This document shows, one piece after another, positions 1 to 4,239 of a stretch of 5,820 nt of DNA (position 1 is the first letter of the stretch; each line of letters begins with the position of its first letter). Both the position numbers and the translations under genes were made by a program. Source of the DNA: Phycisphaeraceae bacterium (GTDB taxonomy: Bacteria > Planctomycetota > Phycisphaerae > Phycisphaerales > Phycisphaeraceae); the NCBI GenBank assembly GCA_029260695.1, contig JAJDCT010000365.1, forward strand, positions 1 through 5,820, written 5' to 3'. The notes under the pieces are model-generated. The model had not been told where the DNA came from, did not search any database, and saw only the letters and a list, made by a program, of their open reading frames with translations.

Positions 1-80
1 CCATCGTCTTCATCCACACCGGCGGGGCACCGGCGCTGTTCGCTAAAGTTGATCTCTTAAAGCCTATACTCTCGCGGTGA
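1..80 (+). CDS. C-terminal end of D-cysteine desulfhydrase / ACC deaminase family protein (partial)
   Basis: Only the last 26 codons are present, read from position 3 to the TGA at 78-80. The visible peptide begins IVFIHTGGAPALF and ends KPILSR. The HTGG-x-PALF block is the conserved C-terminal signature of fold-type II PLP enzymes of the D-cysteine desulfhydrase / 1-aminocyclopropane-1-carboxylate deaminase family, where it lies near the PLP site. D-cysteine desulfhydrase converts D-cysteine to pyruvate, ammonia and sulfide in the cytoplasm; ACC deaminase opens a cyclopropane amino acid. The fragment cannot tell these apart. The stop overlaps the GTG start of the rhodanese gene by 4 bp, so the two are probably co-transcribed and translationally coupled, which favours a sulfur-related substrate. 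The codons are mostly C-ending, like those of the rhodanese gene and unlike the genes further downstream. Confidence 0.75.
   Translation, partial: IVFIHTGGAPALFAKVDLLKPILSR
65..70 (+). promoter_or_regulatory. possible -10 box (TATACT) ahead of the rhodanese gene
   Basis: TATACT matches the TATAAT consensus at five of six positions and ends 6 nt before the GTG start at 77, so a transcript from it would begin almost at the start codon. No good -35 box is visible at 16-18 bp spacing. The element lies inside the end of the upstream coding region, so the match may be chance and the gene may simply be read through from upstream. Confidence 0.3.
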
Positions 81-406
81 ATCATCTCAACCCGCCATCC
101 ATCACGCCGTCTGAACTCAAAGCCATGCTCGACCGCGGCGAAGACATCGAGCTGGTCGACGTGCGCGAGCCCAAGGAACACGAGATCGTCCAGATCGCCG
201 GCTCCAAACTCATCCCCTTAAACACCCTGCCCGACCACCTCGACGGGCTCGATCCGGACAAGACCCAGGTCCTGATCTGCCGCGTCGGCCAACGCAGCGC
301 CGTGGCGGTTCAGTTCCTAATCGAACGCGACTACGAAGCGATCAACCTCACCGGCGGCATCCTCGCCTGGATCAAAGAGGTCGACCCGTTGTTGACAGCG
401 TATTGA
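77..406 (+). CDS. single-domain rhodanese-like sulfurtransferase
   Basis: This 109-residue cytoplasmic protein is one complete rhodanese domain with no signal peptide. Visible landmarks are the LVDVREPKEHEI motif (residues 26-37), the active-site loop CRVGQRS with the persulfide-forming Cys68, and the C-terminal block GGILAWIKEVDP (93-104), typical of small rhodaneses and of those fused to MoeB/ThiF proteins. Such proteins carry sulfane sulfur on the cysteine and pass it to acceptors such as cyanide, thiols or sulfur carriers; the physiological acceptor here is unknown. The six-residue loop from Cys68 to Arg73 is the usual size for sulfurtransferases, arguing against an arsenate-reductase or phosphatase-type relative. 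The GTG start overlaps the preceding stop (GTGA) and there is no Shine-Dalgarno site, consistent with coupled re-initiation or a leaderless transcript. Leucine is mostly CTC and glycine mostly GGC, unlike the later genes. Confidence 0.92.
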   Translation: MNHLNPPSITPSELKAMLDRGEDIELVDVREPKEHEIVQIAGSKLIPLNTLPDHLDGLDPDKTQVLICRVGQRSAVAVQFLIERDYEAINLTGGILAWIKEVDPLLTAY

Positions 407-463
407 TTTATGACTCACTAAGTTTCGTGGTGATCTACACAGTTTTCTCTGGAATTGTGATCC

Positions 464-475
464 TCTAATGGTACG
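464..475 (+). promoter_or_regulatory. weak -10-like element upstream of the membrane protein gene
   Basis: The 69-bp gap at 407-475 is AT-richer than its surroundings and holds no convincing hairpin terminator. TCTAAT at 464-469 ends 6 nt before the ATG at 476, the same geometry as at the rhodanese gene and close to that at mqnC. No good -35 box is visible 16-18 bp upstream, and there is no Shine-Dalgarno site. A second -10-like TATACT at 517-522 could serve a later start at 539. Confidence 0.25.
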
Positions 476-2584
476 ATGACAGAGTACTCCCCGCTCCGGA
501 ATGGGGGATACAGTTATATACTACGACATGGGGCCCACATGGCGGAAGGCGCGAAATCCCCACAGCCATACGGTTGGCTCAGGCGGCTTAATAACACACC
601 GCCTTGCGACTTGGTGCGCGGCAAGATCACGGGCCGTTTGGATTTTGAGCGTCGATTTGAAGCCGATCTAGGTAAGCCTTTGGCGATACATATTCGGCGC
701 ATCATTCGTAAAACGGGACTTCTTCCTGGCGAAAAGGCTCTTGCGGCAGAAGAACTTGCTGATCAGTGCCGGTGCGATCTAGCTGATGATCTATCCTCCA
801 AAGACATCGTTTTGAAACTTGACCGCAAGCCGATTGTGAAGTCGATCCGTCGTCGTTTTATCCAGCGTCGCAGCCGCTTTCTCCGCATCTCGATGATGCT
901 GTTGGTGGGGTTTATTTGGGTCTTCGGCAGTTTACTGGTGCTGTATCTCTGTGCAGCCGTGTACTTGTATTTCAAGCATCCAACACTTACGGTCGATTAC
1001 TTAGCTTTGATCAATAAGCCGCCCGTTGCGGTGCCGGCGGCAGACCGCGCTTGGCCGATCTATCGCGAAGCGATCTCGTTGTTAGATGCCCACGGTGATA
1101 TGGCAGATGAGCTAACGCGCAGGGGCAACTCACCAGAGGACCCGGCCTGGGATGAATCGCGTGTGTACCTCGAAACGCATCAGTCGGGCTTTGGCAAGTT
1201 GCGCGAGGCGACCGTGATGCCGGGCCTGGGGTTGTCGGCAAGGTATGCATGGCAATGGGAGGATCAAGATGCGTTCGCACTGTTTGGCCCTGATGAAGAC
1301 GACCCGACCCGCCCCAACACATGGGGTCCACCCGAAGGAATCGAGGCGGAATTACCTCTATTGTTACAGGACATCTTGCCGCCGTTTCGTAATGACAGGC
1401 ACCTGGCGAGGCTGCTTGCTGCTGATGCCTTTTACGCCGCCGAGCAGGGCGACGCGGACAGGTTTTGCGATACGGTAGACGCATTGTTGGGCCTAAGTGA
1501 ACATGCCTGTGAGATTGACCACGATTGGGGTTTTCTGCATAGCACGGCGATCAAAATCATTACGTTTGGCATGCTCACGGATGTGCTGGTGCATGACAGT
1601 TCCTTTCTTTCGGATGAGCACCTTGAATGGATCGCAGCAAGTCTCCGCCGGGACGCTGAGTACATCCACCCGGCACCTTTGACGCAATACCATAAAATCA
1701 ACGACATCATCCAGCATTTGTATACCGATTTCGGCCCGGGCGGCGGGCTGATGTCGGCCGAGGGGGTTTTCCGTTTCCATGTGATGAACCATTTTAATGA
1801 TCAACCGTTCCATGAGAAGACTGCCAGGGTAACTTCGGTGCTTACTGCACCCGCCTTAGCCGTGATGTTGGCCCCTCGCGGATCGCTGGAAGTGCTGCTC
1901 GAGGAGAGCATGCAGGCCGCTAAAGACGAGTGGATGGTGCCGATGTGGGAACAGTCAGCATCAAAGGCGGACGAGTTGACACACGGAAAGGACTGGTCAA
2001 CTTTCCAACGTATCCGTTATTTTCCTATACCCATCTACTCCGGATCGTTCAACGCCCTGCGTAAAGTGTCCGCAAGAAACAGCGCCTTTAGGCAAGGCGT
2101 CCTGGCGGGCATCGCACTTGAACATTACCACCGAGACAACGGTGCGTGGCCTGAGCGCTTAGATGAATTGGCCCCCAAGTACTTGGACACCCTGCCTATC
2201 GACCCGATCACCGGTGGTGAGGCGATGTACCTCGTGAGGGAGGGTAATCCGGTGGTCTACAGCGTCGGGCGCGACCGCGATGACGATCAGGGCCGCCTGC
2301 CGATCAATGACAATGACGGGGAGCCTTCGATCCGTGAGGCACAATCTTGGAGTGATCCGGAAGACCATGACGGTGATTGGGTCTTATTCCCCTTCCCTGT
2401 AACACCGCGCGCCCATGGACGCGATCAGGTGAAGCGGGAGGCCGAGCAGGCCGAACTGGAAGCAAAGCTACGCGAAAGCGGCGACTGGTATGAAGCGGGC
2501 CCGTACGGCTGGTCGTACTACCCGCCAGAGGAAATTGATCCAGACACGACCGAGGATGAACAAGGGGAGTCGGCTTCCCCGTGA
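476..2584 (+). CDS. membrane-anchored protein with HAAS-like N-terminus and pseudopilin-like C-terminal motif
   Basis: This 702-residue protein has no assigned function. Residues about 44-130 are a basic helical region (RGKITGRLDFERRFE, then GEKALAAEELADQCRCDLADDL) resembling the HAAS cytoplasmic domain of planctomycete membrane proteins. One transmembrane segment follows at about 137-166, after an Arg-rich stop (RRRFIQRRSRF), placing the N-terminus inside. The large outer part starts with RAWPIYREAI (191-200), a block I recall from planctomycete paralogues, and is mainly helical and acidic. Near the end, RQGVLAGIALEHYHRDNGAWPERL, IDP and YSVGRDRDDDQG (539-606) recall the C-terminal domain of type II secretion pseudopilins. 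The tail (617-702) is charged and rich in Trp/Tyr. The start is uncertain: ATG at 476 has no Shine-Dalgarno site, and ATG at 539 (Met22) is a reasonable alternative because the conserved part begins just after it. The stop overlaps the mqnC promoter. Confidence 0.85.
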   Translation: MTEYSPLRNGGYSYILRHGAHMAEGAKSPQPYGWLRRLNNTPPCDLVRGKITGRLDFERRFEADLGKPLAIHIRRIIRKTGLLPGEKALAAEELADQCRCDLADDLSSKDIVLKLDRKPIVKSIRRRFIQRRSRFLRISMMLLVGFIWVFGSLLVLYLCAAVYLYFKHPTLTVDYLALINKPPVAVPAADRAWPIYREAISLLDAHGDMADELTRRGNSPEDPAWDESRVYLETHQSGFGKLREATVMPGLGLSARYAWQWEDQDAFALFGPDEDDPTRPNTWGPPEGIEAELPLLLQDILPPFRNDRHLARLLAADAFYAAEQGDADRFCDTVDALLGLSEHACEIDHDWGFLHSTAIKIITFGMLTDVLVHDSSFLSDEHLEWIAASLRRDAEYIHPAPLTQYHKINDIIQHLYTDFGPGGGLMSAEGVFRFHVMNHFNDQPFHEKTARVTSVLTAPALAVMLAPRGSLEVLLEESMQAAKDEWMVPMWEQSASKADELTHGKDWSTFQRIRYFPIPIYSGSFNALRKVSARNSAFRQGVLAGIALEHYHRDNGAWPERLDELAPKYLDTLPIDPITGGEAMYLVREGNPVVYSVGRDRDDDQGRLPINDNDGEPSIREAQSWSDPEDHDGDWVLFPFPVTPRAHGRDQVKREAEQAELEAKLRESGDWYEAGPYGWSYYPPEEIDPDTTEDEQGESASP

Positions 2585-2609
2585 CGTTTCCGCTCGGTCC
2601 GCCTACAAT
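2581..2609 (+). promoter_or_regulatory. promoter of mqnC, leaderless-type
   Basis: GTGACG at 2581-2586 matches four of six -35 consensus positions (the central TGAC). It is followed by exactly 17 bp and TACAAT at 2604-2609, a five-of-six match to the -10 box. The mqnC ATG lies at 2617, 7 nt after the -10 box, so transcription would begin at or within a base or two of the start codon. No Shine-Dalgarno site lies between. The -35 box contains the stop codon of the upstream gene (TGA, 2582-2584). Confidence 0.6.
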
Positions 2610-2616
2610 CCCGCCC

Positions 2617-4146
2617 ATGAACAGGACGCATTCATCTGATTCCAAGGCCCTGGCGGCTGAACTGAACATCGACGCGGTGATTGCGGGTGAGGCGCGGCTT
2701 TCGCCCAGCGATGCGATCCGGCTGTATCACGAAGCGTCGATGCACGACCTTGGGCGGTGGGCGTCGGCGGTGTGTGACCGTATCCACGGCGGCGCCCCCG
2801 GAGACGAGGCTTCCGGGGGTGAAGGGGGGGCTCGACGTACCTACGTCATCGACCGCAACGTCAATTACACCAACGTCTGCTCGGCACGATGCACGTTCTG
2901 TGCGTTTCGGCGGGACGGGGATGAGAAGGACGCTTACACACTCAGTACCGAGCAGTTGCACCATAAGATCCAGGAGCTTGTGGATATCGGCGGGACACAG
3001 GTGCTGTTGCAGGGGGGGATGCACCCGGATTTGCCGATCGCGTTTTATGAGGAGATGCTTTCGGGGATCAAGGATAAGTTTCCGGGTGTTCATATCCATG
3101 GGTTCAGCCCGCCGGAGTTTGTGGAGTTTGTGGCGGTGTTTGAGTTGGGAGGCTTCCCGACGACCGCACCCGGGAAAAGTCACGAGCTGCCCCCGGAAGT
3201 CTGGGACGCGAAACTTGAGGTCATACTTAAACGTCTGATGGCGGCGGGGCTGGATACGATCCCGGGTGGTGGCGGTGAGATATTTCCTGAGCATGTGCGT
3301 CGGCGGATCGGGCCGGGCAAGGCGACGGGTAAAGAATGGCTGGATGTGATGTCGGCCGGTCATCGGCTGGGGATGAAGACCAGCGCGACGATGATGTTCG
3401 GGCACATCGAGGGGATCGCCGACCGTGTGATGCACATGGCGGAGATCCGTGACCGTCAGGACCTGGCGGTGAAGAACAAATGGGCGGGCGGGTACGTGAG
3501 TTTTATCAGTTGGCCGTTCCAGCGTGAGAACACGCCGTTGGGCCGGGTGCCTGATTGGGCCCCCGGAAGTATTCATGGCAGTGGGTCTAAAGAGGGGTGT
3601 CAGGAACTTTTCCCGGGTGATGTGCTGGCGGACATGGTGTTTGCCGGCGAGGTTGATCCACACGATAAGGCGGCCTGCGACAAGGCGGTGCCCAAGGCCG
3701 GGAAGCTGGTGCGGATGGCCGGTGCGACGGAGTACCTTCGGATGCAGGCGTTGAGTCGGCTGTTTTTGGACAACATCCATTCGATCGGAGCGTCGTGGGT
3801 GACGATGGGGCCGAAGGTCGGGCAGTTGGGTTTGTTTTACGGTGCGAACGACATGGGCAGCGTGATGATGGAGGAGAACGTCGTCAGCGCAGCGGGCACG
3901 ACCTACTGTTTGAACGAGCCGGTGTTGTGCCAGTTGATCCGCGACTCGGGCTTTGTGCCTGCGCAGCGTGACAATGGGTACAAGCTGTTGAAGGTGCAGG
4001 ACAGCCCCGATGCGCCGGACCTGCAGGTCACAGATTGGTCGCAGCACCGGGCGAAGAAGCTGCATATCGAAGGCGGGTGTGCGGTTGAGCCGGGCGACGA
4101 GGGTGCCGCGGTGCCGTTGACGATCACAGCCGACGACAGCCGGTAA
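2617..4146 (+). CDS. mqnC: cyclic dehypoxanthine futalosine synthase (radical SAM), menaquinone biosynthesis
   Basis: MqnC cyclises dehypoxanthine futalosine by radical SAM chemistry, a middle step of the futalosine route to menaquinone in the cytoplasm. The [4Fe-4S] motif CSARCTFC (Cys88, Cys92, Cys95) follows YVIDRNVNYTNV. Blocks GGTQVLLQGGMHPDLP (125-140), HIHGFSPPE, LDTIPGGGGEIF (212-223), SATMMFGH and FISWPFQRENTPLG separate it from the sister enzyme MqnE. The C-terminal part (LFLDNIHSIGASWVTMGPK, MMEENVVSAAG, PAQRDNGYKLL) is also typical. From ATG 2617 it has 509 residues, well above the roughly 360-400 usual for the family. The excess lies at about 58-72, 178-197 and 311-366, plus a tail after about 459. 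Three of these regions contain related palindromic DNA repeats. GTG at 2581 would add 12 unconserved residues and looks like part of the -35 box instead. Codons favour G and T at the third position. Confidence 0.93.
   Translation: MNRTHSSDSKALAAELNIDAVIAGEARLSPSDAIRLYHEASMHDLGRWASAVCDRIHGGAPGDEASGGEGGARRTYVIDRNVNYTNVCSARCTFCAFRRDGDEKDAYTLSTEQLHHKIQELVDIGGTQVLLQGGMHPDLPIAFYEEMLSGIKDKFPGVHIHGFSPPEFVEFVAVFELGGFPTTAPGKSHELPPEVWDAKLEVILKRLMAAGLDTIPGGGGEIFPEHVRRRIGPGKATGKEWLDVMSAGHRLGMKTSATMMFGHIEGIADRVMHMAEIRDRQDLAVKNKWAGGYVSFISWPFQRENTPLGRVPDWAPGSIHGSGSKEGCQELFPGDVLADMVFAGEVDPHDKAACDKAVPKAGKLVRMAGATEYLRMQALSRLFLDNIHSIGASWVTMGPKVGQLGLFYGANDMGSVMMEENVVSAAGTTYCLNEPVLCQLIRDSGFVPAQRDNGYKLLKVQDSPDAPDLQVTDWSQHRAKKLHIEGGCAVEPGDEGAAVPLTITADDSR
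2794..2821 (+). repeat. in-frame GC-rich palindromic repeat, copy 1
   Basis: The left arm CCCCCGGA (2795-2802) pairs perfectly with TCCGGGGG (2812-2819) around a 9-nt loop. The right side read on the minus strand is CACCCCCGGAAG (2821-2810), nearly the unit seen in copies 2 and 3. Translated in frame it gives APGDEASGG, lying just before the conserved YVIDRN block of MqnC, where homologues I recall have only a short linker. A run of seven G follows at 2824-2830. Confidence 0.65.
3149..3200 (+). repeat. in-frame GC-rich palindromic repeat, copy 2
   Basis: It contains CACCCGGGAAAAGT (3167-3180), then 8 bp, then GCCCCCGGAAGT (3189-3200), both in + orientation. TTCCCG (3154-3159) can pair with CGGGAA (3171-3176) across 11 nt. 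It shares GAGGCTTCC (3149-3157) with copy 1 (2806-2814). The 14-bp unit recurs as a perfect inverted copy, and the 12-bp unit as a perfect direct copy, in copy 3. In frame it encodes TAPGKSHELPPEV, in a stretch of MqnC that is longer than usual. Confidence 0.65.
3559..3619 (+). repeat. in-frame GC-rich palindromic repeat, copy 3
   Basis: GCCCCCGGAAGT (3559-3570) is identical to 3189-3200. After 35 bp, ACTTTTCCCGGGTG (3606-3619) is the exact reverse complement of 3167-3180. The two ends can pair imperfectly, enclosing a 35-nt loop. In frame the stretch begins APGSIHGSGS and ends ELFPGD, at the start of the longest extra segment of MqnC. Confidence 0.65.
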
Positions 4147-4168
4147 GCTAAAGTCACAAGGTGGTTTT

Positions 4169-4182
4169 GGCTGGCTGGCTGG
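4169..4182 (+). repeat. short GGCT tandem repeat beside a -35 box
   Basis: Three and a half copies of the tetranucleotide GGCT lie in the 93-bp gap between mqnC and the acyl-CoA synthetase gene. The last copy overlaps the TGGACA -35 box. With so few copies it may be chance, but a change in copy number would alter sequence immediately upstream of the promoter. Confidence 0.5.
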
Positions 4183-4207
4183 ACAGCGGGGCTTGCCTGG
4201 GTATAAT
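4180..4207 (+). promoter_or_regulatory. strong sigma-70-type promoter of the acyl-CoA synthetase gene
   Basis: TGGACA (4180-4185, five of six matches) is separated by 16 bp from a perfect TATAAT (4202-4207). Transcription would start near 4213-4215, giving a leader of about 25 nt before the GTG at 4240. A small inverted repeat GGTAT/ATACC (4200-4204 and 4212-4216) straddles the -10 box and the start site and could be a regulator contact, though it is short. The promoter makes this gene independent of mqnC. Confidence 0.75.
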
Positions 4208-4239
4208 CTAAATACCAAAACATCCTTTATGGATATACC

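Noticed and set aside
407..475. Possible terminator or small RNA in the gap after the rhodanese gene
   Set aside because: No stable inverted repeat followed by a T run and no conserved RNA-like structure could be seen in these 69 bases.
1011..1484. 157-codon minus-strand open frame inside the membrane protein gene
   Set aside because: Composition-driven shadow of a long, well-supported + strand gene; no domain or promoter evidence.
2564..2580. Small hairpin GGGGA/TCCCC at the end of the membrane protein gene
   Set aside because: Five base pairs with no following T run, inside coding sequence; too weak to call a terminator.
2581..2616. GTG at 2581 as the mqnC start (GTGA overlap with the upstream stop)
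   Set aside because: It adds MTFPLGPPTIPP, which looks like no conserved N-terminus, and the same bases form a well-spaced -35/-10 pair for the ATG at 2617. A GGGGAG at 2564-2569 lies 11 nt before it, so coupling is not fully excluded.
2617..4146. Assignment as MqnE (aminofutalosine synthase) instead of MqnC
   Set aside because: The GGTQVLLQGG, IPGGGGEIF, SWPFQRENT and LFLDN...GSVMMEENVVSAAG blocks fit MqnC; the MqnE-type INPTN and HIVGG motifs are absent.
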